Source: Alysiella sp.
GTDB lineage: Bacteria; Pseudomonadota; Gammaproteobacteria; Burkholderiales; Neisseriaceae
Length of the DNA: 24,937 nucleotides
Direction: 5' to 3'
NCBI RefSeq assembly: GCF_030525755.1
Contig: NZ_JAUNEC010000020.1
Coordinates: 1-24,937 of the forward strand
In this document: positions 1 through 7,441 of the stretch, in pieces
How the letters are laid out: every line of letters begins with the position of its first letter
How positions within the stretch are numbered: the first letter of the stretch is position 1
Notes under the pieces: model-generated
What the model saw: the letters and a program-made list of their open reading frames with translations, nothing else
Told to the model about the DNA's origin: nothing
The model's database searches: none
Position numbers and translations under genes: made by a program

Positions 1-59
1 CAGTTCAAAAATATGACTCACGAAATGGCAAACAACGTTGTCTTTAAAGAAATTAAAAA

Positions 60-475
60 ACAAAGAAGAATGAATGCAATCCCAAATAACCAGTCTTGGT
101 ACAAATACTTAATCCAAGCCCAAGTATGCTCAAGTAAATTTAATCAGGCCAGTATGGTGGCAACCACAAAATCGTATGACTCAATAAAACATAAGTTATT
201 GAATATAATGACACTTATGAGTTGATCTTTGGGGTGTTTAAGTATCTTTTTTGGGTGATTTTCAGTTGTTTAAGTTGCCACACCAATGTCTCTTTATGAA
301 CAGTTAAAACAAACTGCTCGCTTTCTTTGAAATTCATCAGGAAATTGTTCTACGTCTTTTCGCAATAATTCACCATTGATTTTATTGGTTCTTTTGGGGT
401 ATGTATGGTTTACGTTCAATGCTTTTTCCATTGTCGAATGCTACTTTATGCCATATTCGTCTGTCAATTTACGGT
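60..475 (-). pseudogene. IS630-family transposase remnant, internally deleted and frameshifted
   Basis: Read on the minus strand, 300-475 gives pieces of an IS630-type helix-turn-helix region: GKSIERKPY near 400-430, then in a shifted frame KINGELLRKDVEQFPDEFQ. Around 218-281 the reading continues as WQLKQLKITQK. Bases 150-182 read HTILWLPPYWPD, and after another frame change about 105-143 read LNLLEHTWAWIK. The last two match the C-terminal block of IS630 transposases (LPPYSPDLNPIEHTWAWIK), which holds the last acidic residue of the DDE triad. The central catalytic part is missing near 183-220, and frame breaks and stops separate the pieces, so it cannot make a working protein. The remnant may extend further left, to the window edge. 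I could not define terminal inverted repeats. The family call rests on recognised motifs, not a search. Confidence 0.72.
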
Positions 476-612
476 GCTGTAACTTGAATTTATGGTTAAT
501 TCATTTCAAAATAGGACAAGTGTAGGATACAACCTATTTCATATTTTCCTTATAAAACATGAATTTGGTGCAACAAGTTGCATTCTGCATCGTGTTCCAT
601 TCTCTATTCGGT

Positions 613-728
613 TCACTATACAGTCGTTTAAAATAAGAATTAAGGTAGGGATACAGCAACCCTGGTGTATTCCTGAATACATAAAGAGAGTGGGTAAAGC
701 CTTAATTATTCTTAATTTTAACAACTAA
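613..728. repeat. degenerate Correia-like hairpin element (copy A)
   Basis: The outer arms are imperfect inverted repeats: AGTCGTTTAAAATAAGAATTAAGG at left pairs with TTAATTATTCTTAATTTTAACAACT at right. The interior (GTATTCCTGAATACATAAAGAGAGTGGGTAAAG) resembles, with many changes, the core of the copies at 4478-4600 and 20862-20975. It ends only a few bases before the Shine-Dalgarno of the metallopeptidase gene. This is the weakest member of the proposed family. Confidence 0.4.
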
Positions 729-743
729 AACAGGAGTAATGAT

Positions 744-2501
744 TTGTTTCATAAGAAAAATCATTTGAAATGGCAAACTCAAAAATTACTTATTATGTAT
801 GTGTTTTGTCTCATGTTAACCGTTTTATCGGCATCATTGATGCTGGGGACATTGATTGCTTGTATTAGACCAGAACCTTTGGGTGATATCTGGTTTGCTA
901 CTTTTTGTTGGACAGCATGTGTTCTGTTTTTGTTGATGACGACATTAAGCGTCATGCGTTTACATCAATTATTTAAACAAGGTGGCAAAGTTGTTGCGCA
1001 AATGTTGGGGGGGCGGCGTTTAATGTGGAAAGAAAGCACATTTATGGAACGCCGTTTGATGAATTTGGTGGCAGAAACCGCATTAGCAGCAGGCATTGTT
1101 GCTCCAACGGTCTATGTACTGGATAAAGATAACAGCATCAATGCTTTTGTTGCTGGTTTAAAAACCAATGATGCAGTAATTGGTATCACAAATGGGGCAT
1201 TGCTTTGTTTGAACCGTGATGAATTACATGCATTGGTGGCACATGAATTCAGTCATATTGTGCATGGTGATATGCATTTGAACATGAAACTCAGTGCTTA
1301 TTTATGTGGTTTGCACAGCTTGGCTTCTGCGGGGCGTTATTTTTTATTTGGATATGACGAAAAAGCAGACGAATATCGTCGCAACAAGAATGTGGATAAT
1401 CATTTATTTGATAATGCAGTATCGGTTATATTGCCTCTTTTGCCTTTTCAAATCATCGGTATGGTACTTTTATTAGTGGGTTCGGTAGGCAGTATAGGGG
1501 CAACTTGGATTCAGGCAGCTGTTTCGCGTAAGCGCGAATTATTGGCGGATATGGCGGCAGTGCAATACACGCGACAAAGTCAACCACTTATCAATGTTTT
1601 ATGTAAAATAGCACAAGAAAACAGCCATTTACTGCATGCACATTATGCGACAGAATTTGCTCATATGTTATTTGGCGACCTTTCAGGCAGCCTGAATACC
1701 CGTTTAATTGCAACTCATCCACCATTGATTGAACGGATTGCCAATTTAGATGCTCAAGAAGCCAAACGATTGGCTGATGACATTGCAGAATGGGAGAGTG
1801 TTTTGGTTTATCAACAAGGAAAATATCGGTATCACGCTGTTTTTCAGGCAGCGTTTACCGATGTAATTGTGCAAAACAGCAGAGATGAACAAAGTTATCG
1901 TCAGCATCAAACCCAAATTGAAAACAAAATCAAGCAATACCGTTCCCCAGCAGCCCTTATTGCACCCTTACCCAAAACATGGGAAAACACACAATATGAC
2001 CATGAAGCTGCCAACATTGGATTAAGCATATTGTTGCAAATTGAAGCCGATTTTCAGGCAGCATCTGGTTCAGATAAAGCCATACGTTTGCGCCAAAGTC
2101 CGCCCAAACAAGCCCTTTATGCTTTGGAAGCCTTATTGCCTGCTTTCGTGATGCAGCCACAAAGTGATTGGCAAAATCTCTGTCAAACATGGTTCATGCA
2201 AATCAAAGACCATCATGCGGCTTTATTGTGGCGTGTTATGGCAGCTTATCTTGATTTAACGCTGCCTGAAAGCCAGCCAATAGACAAAGAAAGTGCGTGG
2301 CAGATTTTAAGCCAGCCTGAAATGGTTAGCTTGCAACAACTTGATGCTGCACTTGCTAATGCACAAAATTGGGACGAACGCAGCAAAACAGAATGTCTGC
2401 GTATCCAATCAGCAAAACTTTCAGGCAACCACATGGTTTTGTGGCGTTACTTGTGCCTGCGTTTACAGCGTCCACATTGGGCGGTAGGTGGCGTGGCATA
2501 A
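744..2501 (+). CDS. M48 family membrane metallopeptidase (HtpX-like)
   Basis: Predicted zinc-dependent membrane endopeptidase, 585 residues, probably acting on misfolded or processed envelope proteins as other M48 members do. Two hydrophobic segments lie at about residues 17-42 and 50-70. The catalytic HEFSH motif is at 167-171, a further hydrophobic stretch at about 225-258, and the third zinc ligand is likely Glu265 in RKRELLAD. The last ~300 residues after the peptidase core contain no domain I recognise and make it about twice the length of HtpX. I chose the TTG at 744 because AGGAG lies 7 bases upstream (732-736); the nearby ATG at 739 is out of frame and soon hits a stop. Perfect and near-perfect uptake sequences lie inside the gene. 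A Correia-like element directly precedes it. The family is sure; the substrate is unknown. Confidence 0.88.
   Translation: MFHKKNHLKWQTQKLLIMYVFCLMLTVLSASLMLGTLIACIRPEPLGDIWFATFCWTACVLFLLMTTLSVMRLHQLFKQGGKVVAQMLGGRRLMWKESTFMERRLMNLVAETALAAGIVAPTVYVLDKDNSINAFVAGLKTNDAVIGITNGALLCLNRDELHALVAHEFSHIVHGDMHLNMKLSAYLCGLHSLASAGRYFLFGYDEKADEYRRNKNVDNHLFDNAVSVILPLLPFQIIGMVLLLVGSVGSIGATWIQAAVSRKRELLADMAAVQYTRQSQPLINVLCKIAQENSHLLHAHYATEFAHMLFGDLSGSLNTRLIATHPPLIERIANLDAQEAKRLADDIAEWESVLVYQQGKYRYHAVFQAAFTDVIVQNSRDEQSYRQHQTQIENKIKQYRSPAALIAPLPKTWENTQYDHEAANIGLSILLQIEADFQAASGSDKAIRLRQSPPKQALYALEALLPAFVMQPQSDWQNLCQTWFMQIKDHHAALLWRVMAAYLDLTLPESQPIDKESAWQILSQPEMVSLQQLDAALANAQNWDERSKTECLRIQSAKLSGNHMVLWRYLCLRLQRPHWAVGGVA
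1682..1696. repeat. DNA uptake sequence, symmetric form inside the M48 gene
   Basis: TTCAGGCAGCCTGAA contains the simDUS on the minus strand and the kingDUS-type AGGCAGCCTGAA on the plus strand, because the 15-mer is almost a palindrome around its central A. Confidence 0.85.
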
Positions 2502-2625
2502 AGTCCATTGCTGCGCGAGACTGTGTCTGAATGTGTTCAACCCGATAGGCAGCCTGAAATCTTTGCTAAACTCGGTTCACGGGACAAATTTCATATTTGT
2601 TCTATTGGGGACTGTATGGTCGTTT
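2502..2625. other. intergenic stretch with a shared repeat, no gene seen
   Basis: Part of a 328-base gap between the metallopeptidase stop and the cytochrome c' stop. It carries AGGCAGCCTGAA at 2547-2558, followed by a segment (2547-2603) similar to 4211-4266 downstream of the ydfG-like gene; both contain AATCTTTGC, AAACT, GGTT and ATTTCATAT. Neither strand shows a credible coding frame. Confidence 0.5.
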
Positions 2626-2724
2626 CAGATAAAAATCGTTAAGTATAGTTGCAGAAGTGAAAAAGCAGTACGTTGTCGCCTTGTACTGCATTTTTCACTT
2701 CTGCAACTATACCGTTTTTATCTG
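2626..2724. repeat. Correia-like MITE, internally deleted, forming a long hairpin (copy B)
   Basis: A near-perfect inverted repeat: left arm 2643-2671 (GTATAGTTGCAGAAGTGAAA onward) pairs with right arm 2683-2712, with one extra base at right and an 11-base loop. The arms extend outward through CAGATAAAAATCG (2626-2638) and CGTTTTTATCTG (2713-2724). On the minus strand the arm and core TGCAGTACAAGGCGAC match GCAATACAAGGCGAC in the copy at 4478-4600, so this looks like a short deletion form of that element. There is no T-run after the hairpin, so it is not a standard terminator. Confidence 0.7.
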
Positions 2725-2732
2725 CAAATGAG

Positions 2733-2760
2733 AAAAAGGGCGGATAGGAAATCCGCCCTT
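2733..2760 (-). terminator. Rho-independent terminator of the cytochrome c' gene
   Basis: Perfect 10-base stem AAGGGCGGAT / ATCCGCCCTT (2736-2745 and 2751-2760) with a 5-base loop. On the minus strand the stem is followed by TTTCTC, giving a short T-run. It lies about 70 bases past the minus-strand stop codon at 2830. Confidence 0.8.
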
Positions 2761-2829
2761 ATGCGCCTTTGAAAATGGGGTTGGCAAAAATTTCAGTCTA
2801 TTATCGGGGTGAGTGCATCACAATGGTGC

Positions 2830-3330
2830 TTATTTGGGTTTACGGTAACTGTCGTGGCACGATTGGCAACTGTTTGCTGCCTCGCCGAATGCCACTTTAA
2901 TGTCGTCTAATTTACCACCTTGTGCTGCGGTGTTCAATTTATCTACAGCTGCCAAGAATTTGTCTTGTTCTGATTTAAATTCAACAGGTTTTAACCAAAT
3001 TGCAGGCATAGCATCGCCATTGCCGTTGGGGTCGTTTTGGAATGAATCAAACGGTGCGCGTGCTTCTTGGGTAAAACGCTCGGCGGCAGCTTTGAATTTT
3101 TCGGGTTCAAAAGCAGTGTCGCCATTTGCCATTTTACGCATTTCGGAAAAAGTGGGCATGAAGGATTTGAATGCTGCGCTGCGGTCTTCGGAGATGCTTC
3201 CTTTGCCATGTGCAAAAGTCATGCCGTTAGATGCTGCAATGGGTGCGGTATTGTCGGTGTTATTGGGAGATTGTTGCCCACATGCAGCCAAACTTGCGCT
3301 GAAAATGAGGGCAATAAAAGGGTATTTCAT
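2830..3330 (-). CDS. cycP: Cytochrome c' family lipoprotein (CycP-like)
   Basis: A 166-residue c-type cytochrome of the c' class, the group linked in neisseriae to nitric oxide tolerance. A lipoprotein signal ends in LAAC with Cys17 as the likely lipidated residue. This is followed by a Ser/Asn/Thr-rich linker to about residue 35. The helical domain ends in the single haem-binding motif CQSCH at 155-159, only seven residues from the C-terminus, as in cytochromes c'. The start ATG at 3330 has AGGAAA 7 bases upstream on the minus strand. It is transcribed divergently from the ydfG-like gene with 99 bases between the two starts, and a strong terminator lies at 2733-2760. Class and haem site are clear; NO binding is inferred from the family. 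Confidence 0.88.
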   Translation of the reverse strand: MKYPFIALIFSASLAACGQQSPNNTDNTAPIAASNGMTFAHGKGSISEDRSAAFKSFMPTFSEMRKMANGDTAFEPEKFKAAAERFTQEARAPFDSFQNDPNGNGDAMPAIWLKPVEFKSEQDKFLAAVDKLNTAAQGGKLDDIKVAFGEAANSCQSCHDSYRKPK

Positions 3331-3365
3331 GGTGTGTTTCCTGTTGATGATGTTATGATGATAAA

Positions 3366-3377
3366 AGGCTGCCTGAA
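3366..3377 (+). repeat. DNA uptake sequence (simDUS)
   Basis: Perfect AGGCTGCCTGAA in the divergent promoter gap between the cytochrome c' and ydfG-like genes. It is followed by GGCAGC, which allows only a small hairpin. Confidence 0.9.
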
Positions 3378-3429
3378 AGGCAGCAAAATGGCGGTATCTT
3401 ACCTGATTTTATGTAAAGAAAGGCTAATT

Positions 3430-4188
3430 ATGGCAATTTTGATTACGGGTGCATCGGCTGGTTTTGGTGCGGCAATGTGTAGAACCTTTGTTCAGGCAGG
3501 CTATTGTGTGATTGGTGCGGCAAGACGAAGTGATAAACTGGCAAATTTGCAGCAGGAATTGGGCGTGCGTTTTCAATTTGTTACGATGGATGTGGGCGAC
3601 CAACATTCGGTTCAGCAAGCTTTGGACAACATCAAAAGCTTGCCTGAAAGTTTTTGTGAAATCGATTGTTTGATTAACAATGCGGGCTTGGCGTTGGGTC
3701 TGGAGAAGGCGCAAGAAGCCGATTTTGCTGATTGGGCAACTATGTTGCAAACCAATGTATTGGGTTTAGTGTATTTAACGCATCAGTTGCTGCCTGAAAT
3801 GGTGGCGCGTGGTCGTGGCTATGTCATCAATTTAGGTTCAATCGCAGGCACTTACCCTTATCCAGGTGGCAATGTTTATGGTGCAAGCAAAGCCTTTGTG
3901 AGACAGTTTAGTTTGAATTTGCGTGCTGATTTGCATGGAACAGGTGTGCGCGTGAGCAATATTGAACCTGGTTTGTGTGGCGGTTCGGAATTTTCCCATG
4001 TGCGTTTTCGTGGCGATGAGAAACGTGCCGCTGCTTTGTATGAAAACGCACAGCCTTTATTGCCCGAAGACATCGCACAAACTGCTTTGTGGTTATATCA
4101 AACGCCACCGCATATGAATGTAAACAGCATAGAAATCATGCCTGTATCCCAAAGTTTTGCAGCTTTAAATGTGCATAGACAGGGATAA
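3430..4188 (+). CDS. ydfG: SDR-family NADP-dependent 3-hydroxy acid dehydrogenase (YdfG-like)
   Basis: A 252-residue classical short-chain dehydrogenase closely resembling YdfG, which oxidises L-allo-threonine and related 3-hydroxy acids and reduces malonic semialdehyde. Visible features are the Rossmann cofactor motif TGASAGFG (6-13), the basic ARR at 31-33 favouring NADP, NNAG (83-86), catalytic Ser137, and Tyr150 with Lys154 in YGASK. The YdfG-typical C-terminal stretch ends in LNVHRQ. The ATG at 3430 follows AAGAAAGG; the longer open frame starting at 3067 overlaps the cytochrome gene and is not used. Val in the usual EPGLVGG is Cys here (EPGLCGG). An uptake-sequence hairpin follows the stop. 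Family assignment is strong; the substrate comes from homology only. Confidence 0.9.
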   Translation: MAILITGASAGFGAAMCRTFVQAGYCVIGAARRSDKLANLQQELGVRFQFVTMDVGDQHSVQQALDNIKSLPESFCEIDCLINNAGLALGLEKAQEADFADWATMLQTNVLGLVYLTHQLLPEMVARGRGYVINLGSIAGTYPYPGGNVYGASKAFVRQFSLNLRADLHGTGVRVSNIEPGLCGGSEFSHVRFRGDEKRAAALYENAQPLLPEDIAQTALWLYQTPPHMNVNSIEIMPVSQSFAALNVHRQG

Positions 4189-4192
4189 ATTC

Positions 4193-4219
4193 AGGCTGCC
4201 TTAAACTTTCAGGCAGCCT
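4193..4219 (+). terminator. uptake-sequence hairpin after the ydfG-like gene
   Basis: AGGCTGCCT (4193-4201) pairs with AGGCAGCCT (4211-4219); the second half is a perfect reverse-strand simDUS (4208-4219). It lies just after the stop codon, the usual place for a neisserial DUS terminator, though no clear T-run follows. Confidence 0.55.
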
Positions 4220-4477
4220 AAAATCTTTGCAAAACTTGGTTTGTAGGGGCAGATTTCATATCTGCCTAGTGGCTATTGACCAGTGAAGCGGAGTCGTTTC
4301 GCGCTTGTTTTTGTGCTTAATTTGCCCCATTCTGCGTTGAAAATATGCGCCAATGGCGTGCATTCGCTTGTATTTCGGCTTCGCAAGTTTGCTACGCTAA
4401 CCTGCCTTGAATTAACCCCATTTGTCTGTAAGACCAACTTCGTGTCCGAATTGTCAAATGCAACCCGCTTTGTATGG
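4220..4477. other. intergenic stretch, no gene seen
   Basis: Part of the 406-base gap between the ydfG-like and MAPEG genes. Bases 4211-4266 resemble 2547-2603. The rest (about 4280-4470) reads open on the minus strand but shows no start, ribosome site or family motif that I trust. It may be another intergenic repeat or decayed sequence. Confidence 0.4.
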
Positions 4478-4600
4478 TTCTGGCAATGAAAAAGCAATAC
4501 AAGGCGACAATGTCTGCCGCGTACACATGGTACATAAGGGCGTTGGCAACGCCGTAGTGCCTTTTCAATTCTGCGACTGTATGGCTGTTTCAAATTAGAA
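4478..4600. repeat. Correia-like MITE (copy C)
   Basis: The core runs from CAAGGCGACAATGTCTGCCG (from 4500) through GTACACATGGTACATAAGGGCG to GGCAACGCCGTAG. This is the same order of blocks as the neisserial Correia element (CAAGGCGAC, GYCTGC, a GTAC pair, GGCAACGCCGTAC). The flanks TGGCAATGAAAAAGCAATAC and GTGCCTTTTCAATTCTGC are an imperfect inverted repeat. The right end overlaps the stop region of the MAPEG gene at 4595. Confidence 0.7.
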
Positions 4601-4981
4601 AGCAGCAATAAACAATGCCAAAATTGCCACCATGCCCACGCTCCAAAGCAGCGAACGCCATTTGGCTTTGTTTTGTGCATAAGCCCAAATAAAACCTATG
4701 CGCGACAGGATAAATACCGCTGCCCAAAAATTAAGGGTAAATTGGCTGGCTTCTCCCGTGAAATGTGCGATGATGACAGCTGCTGCATAAGGCGCAAAAA
4801 TCTCGTAACCATTTTGTTGTGCGGCATTCAAACGGGCGGCTTTGCCTGTGGTTTGGGCAAGAAAATCGCGTGGATTGGCATTGTGTTGATGAAAGTTGAA
4901 ACCGCCTGATTTTTTGGCGTAAGCGGCGCAAAACCAGTTTAAACACATCACAATCACAATGCTGAAATAGGCAAAAGTCAT
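4595..4981 (-). CDS. MAPEG family membrane protein
   Basis: A 128-residue integral membrane protein with four hydrophobic segments (about 3-20, 62-74, 81-100 and 110-127), the size and topology of bacterial MAPEG proteins (membrane-associated proteins in eicosanoid and glutathione metabolism). The stretch NPRDF at 36-40 followed by ARLNAAQQNGYE at 49-60 is the typical MAPEG loop and second-helix signature. Some family members conjugate or reduce with glutathione, but no activity can be assigned here. The start ATG at 4981 has AAGGAAAA just upstream on the minus strand. The 3' end touches the Correia-like element at 4478-4600. Confidence 0.85.
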   Translation of the reverse strand: MTFAYFSIVIVMCLNWFCAAYAKKSGGFNFHQHNANPRDFLAQTTGKAARLNAAQQNGYEIFAPYAAAVIIAHFTGEASQFTLNFWAAVFILSRIGFIWAYAQNKAKWRSLLWSVGMVAILALFIAAF

Positions 4982-5134
4982 TCGGTTTTCCTTGATGATG
5001 GACAGTACGCGACAATGTGCTGATTTCTATTCTCTTTCCTTGATTAAAGGCGGATATGCAGATTTTCTTCGATAGCTGAAAGATTTTTGTCGTGTATTGT
5101 ATTTAATGATGAAAAATGGCTTGACGGTTTGGGA

Positions 5135-5175
5135 TTTTCAGGCAGCCTTTGGTGTGTGTAAAGGCTGCCTGAAAA
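5135..5175 (-). terminator. paired inverted uptake sequences, terminator of the thiolase gene
   Basis: TTTTCAGGCAGCCTTT (5135-5150) and AAAGGCTGCCTGAAAA (5160-5175) form a perfect 16-base stem with a 9-base loop. Both arms contain perfect simDUS copies. It lies 27 bases past the thiolase stop. The T-rich arm ends serve either strand, but no plus-strand gene ends here. Confidence 0.75.
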
Positions 5176-5201
5176 CCGTTTTGCCCCAGTTATGCTGTTG
5201 T

Positions 5202-6383
5202 TTAAACCTGCTCAAAAGTTGCCGCTACACCCATGCCACCGCCGATGCACAAAGTTGCCGCGCCTTTTTGGGCATTACGGCGTTGCATTTCGTGCAAGAG
5301 TGTAACCACAATGCGGCAGCCTGATGCACCAATCGGGTGTCCAATTGCAATCGCACCGCCGTTTACATTGGTTTTTTCGCTGTCCAAACCCAACTCACGA
5401 CATACGCCCAAAGCCTGTGCGGCAAAAGCTTCGTTGGCTTCCATCAAGTCCAAATCATCTACTGACCAAGCACTTTGTGCCAACACTTTTTGCATGGCGG
5501 GAACAGGTCCTAGCCCCATGATTTCGGGTGCAATACCCGCAACAGCGGTGGCTTTGACCGCAGCAAGTGGTTTTAAACCCAAAGATTGTGCTTTTGCCAA
5601 AGTCATCAGCATCACAGCGGCCGCACCGTCATTTAGACCCGAAGCGTTGGCTGCGGTAACTGTGCCATCGGCTTTAAAAGCAGGTCGCAATTTGGCGATG
5701 TCATCGGCGTTGGCATCGGTTTTGATGTATTCATCTTGGGCAAAAATTACAGGGTCGCCTTTGCGTTGCGGTATGGCAACAGGCACGATTTCATTGGCAA
5801 AACGTCCACTTTGTTGCGCAGCGGTGGCGCGTTGTTGCGATTGCAGCGCGTAAGCATCTTGGTCGGCGCGGCTGATGCCCAATTTTTCGGCGATGTTTTC
5901 GGCAGTGATGCCCATGTGGTAGCCGTGATACACATCGGTCAAACCATCGGCGACCATGCTGTCGGTCAGCGTGGCATCGCCCATTTTTTTGCCTTGACGC
6001 ACATTCATAAAATGTGGTGCTTGCGACATGGATTCCTGACCGCCTGCGATGACAATTTCATTGTCGCCGCTCAAAATGCTTTGTACGGCTTGGCGTATGG
6101 CATACAAGCCTGAACCGCAGACCACATTTACGGTTGCAGCAGGTACACTTTGTGGTATGCCTGCGCTAATGGCGGCTTGACGGGCGGGATTTTGTCCCAC
6201 GCCAGTAGTCAAAACATTGCCCATAATTACTTCGCTAATTTGCTCGGGTGCGACACCTGTTTCATCAAGCAAAGCACGAATTACGATGCTGCCCAGTTGT
6301 GGTGCAGACAGAGAAGCCAAGCTACCCAAAAAACTGCCAACGGGTGTGCGTTTGGCGGCAACAATGACAACGGTGGAAGACAT
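5202..6383 (-). CDS. atoB: Acetyl-CoA C-acetyltransferase (thiolase II)
   Basis: A 393-residue biosynthetic/degradative thiolase of the AtoB/PhaA type that interconverts acetoacetyl-CoA and two acetyl-CoA. The nucleophilic Cys89 sits in NVVCGSG, His349 in GHPIGASG and the second active-site Cys379 in CIGGGMG; NEAF is at 317-320. Length and motifs are full. The ATG at 6383 is preceded by AGGAGG with good spacing, a strong start. It lies downstream of the LysR gene on the same strand with a DUS hairpin between them. Its partner genes on the other strand (scoA-scoB, atoE and the homogentisate pathway) suggest it cleaves acetoacetyl-CoA arising from tyrosine. PhaA is an alternative name, but no phaB or phaC is in the window. 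Confidence 0.93.
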   Translation of the reverse strand: MSSTVVIVAAKRTPVGSFLGSLASLSAPQLGSIVIRALLDETGVAPEQISEVIMGNVLTTGVGQNPARQAAISAGIPQSVPAATVNVVCGSGLYAIRQAVQSILSGDNEIVIAGGQESMSQAPHFMNVRQGKKMGDATLTDSMVADGLTDVYHGYHMGITAENIAEKLGISRADQDAYALQSQQRATAAQQSGRFANEIVPVAIPQRKGDPVIFAQDEYIKTDANADDIAKLRPAFKADGTVTAANASGLNDGAAAVMLMTLAKAQSLGLKPLAAVKATAVAGIAPEIMGLGPVPAMQKVLAQSAWSVDDLDLMEANEAFAAQALGVCRELGLDSEKTNVNGGAIAIGHPIGASGCRIVVTLLHEMQRRNAQKGAATLCIGGGMGVAATFEQV

Positions 6384-6428
6384 GGTAACCTCCTTTAATA
6401 AAACGGTTGGAAAAAAGATTGTGGGCTT

Positions 6429-6478
6429 TTCAGGTAGCCTAAAAGATTTTTTATCGTTTTACTGTGAGGCTGCCTGAA
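6429..6478 (-). terminator. mixed-dialect uptake-sequence pair after the LysR gene
   Basis: TTCAGGTAGCCT (6429-6440, reverse complement AGGCTACCTGAA) faces AGGCTGCCTGAA (6467-6478). The arms pair with one G-T mismatch and a 26-base loop containing a T-run. It lies between the LysR stop and the thiolase ribosome site, so it may separate the two transcripts. Confidence 0.6.
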
Positions 6479-6486
6479 AGCAGAGA

Positions 6487-7410
6487 CTACATTGCCGATT
6501 TCATGCCACTTGCCCAAATTTCTTGTTCTTGCTCGGTCAGAAAACGGCGGAATGTATCGGCGGTGGCAGACAAGCTGCGATTTTGGCGATGATAAATGAA
6601 AAAGCGGCGTTCAATTTGAGGCTCGGTCAGAAGTCGCATGACCAAGCCGTGATTTTGCACCCAGTCGGCGGCATAAGGCAGGCAAAATGTGATGCCTGTG
6701 CCATTTTTGACCAAGCCCAATGCGGTGGACAAAAAATTGACCGAATAATTGTGTTCCTGAAAAATCTGCGCCAAGTTTTCAGGCAGCGAAGCCAACAGTT
6801 TTTCGGTAAATGAACCATTGAGTGTAATCAATTTTTCGTTTTGTAAATCCGCCCAACTGACGGTTTGGTGATTGGCCAAAGGGTGTTGCGGTGGCAAAAC
6901 CGCGTAAAATGGTAAGGTAAACAATAAGGCTGCCTGAATGTCTTCGGGTGTGGTACGTTCAGGTCCAATACCAAAATCGGCATCGCCGCTGTGAACCTGT
7001 GCAATCACTTGCTCTACGGAACAATCCACCAACTGCACGCCAATATCGGGAAATTGTTGCCGAAATGCGGCAATCAATTTGGGCATGGCAGAAGCGGCAA
7101 GTTGTTGTGAAATCGCGGTTTTTACTTGTCCACTGTTACCATTGCGTAAACGTCGTGCTTCGTCAGATAAAATGGCGGTTTCATTCAAAACACGTTTGGC
7201 ATAGGGCAACAGAGCCAAACCTGCATTGGAAAGATGCAGTTGGCGTGTGGTGCGGTCAAACAGACGGATATCCAGTCGCGTTTCCAATTCTTTGATGAGA
7301 CCACTTAATGCCGATTGGGTTAAGTGCAATTTTTGCGCCGCTGCGCTGAAACTGCCTTGTTCGGCGACAGCGGTAAAAGCATGAAGTTGACGCAGACTGA
7401 TATTCATCAT
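6487..7410 (-). CDS. LysR-type transcriptional regulator
   Basis: A regulator of about 307 residues with the typical LysR layout. The winged helix-turn-helix occupies residues ~5-63 (FSAAAQKLHLTQSALSGLIK recognition region), then comes a linker helix, then a periplasmic-binding-like effector domain to the end. It is divergent from hppD with 132 bases between the starts, the classic arrangement for a LysR protein controlling the neighbouring catabolic operon; the likely inducer is an aromatic pathway intermediate. The start is not fully fixed: ATG at 7410 or 7407 follows GAGAAAA, and a TTG at 7419 is also open. A perfect simDUS lies inside the gene at 6927-6938. The family is certain; the target and inducer are inferred from position. 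Confidence 0.9.
   Translation of the reverse strand: MMNISLRQLHAFTAVAEQGSFSAAAQKLHLTQSALSGLIKELETRLDIRLFDRTTRQLHLSNAGLALLPYAKRVLNETAILSDEARRLRNGNSGQVKTAISQQLAASAMPKLIAAFRQQFPDIGVQLVDCSVEQVIAQVHSGDADFGIGPERTTPEDIQAALLFTLPFYAVLPPQHPLANHQTVSWADLQNEKLITLNGSFTEKLLASLPENLAQIFQEHNYSVNFLSTALGLVKNGTGITFCLPYAADWVQNHGLVMRLLTEPQIERRFFIYHRQNRSLSATADTFRRFLTEQEQEIWASGMKSAM
6927..6938 (+). repeat. DNA uptake sequence inside the LysR gene
   Basis: Perfect AGGCTGCCTGAA within the effector-domain coding region. Confidence 0.9.
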
Positions 7411-7441
7411 TTTTCTCAATGAATGTTTAATAAAAAACTGT

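Noticed and set aside
13..225. 70-codon plus-strand open frame at the left edge
   Set aside because: It lies antisense to the recognisable IS630 transposase remnant and has no ribosome site or family motif.
492..728. 78-codon plus-strand frame and its minus-strand counterpart at 539-724
   Set aside because: Both run through the degenerate hairpin repeat and have no start signal or protein motif.
2643..2712. Long hairpin as terminator of the M48 gene
   Set aside because: The stem is too long, lies about 140 bases past the stop and has no T-run; it fits a MITE better. A true terminator nearby (2733-2760) faces the other strand.
3067..3429. N-terminal extension of the ydfG-like gene
   Set aside because: It is antisense to the cytochrome c' gene, and the Rossmann motif of the enzyme sits immediately after the ATG at 3430.
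4273..4680. 135-codon minus-strand frame
   Set aside because: It crosses a Correia-like element and the end of the MAPEG gene; no start signal and no recognised family.
5202..6383. Thiolase as the beta-oxidation enzyme FadA
   Set aside because: Motifs and length fit the acetoacetyl-CoA thiolase type, no fadB is adjacent, and the context is acetoacetate metabolism.
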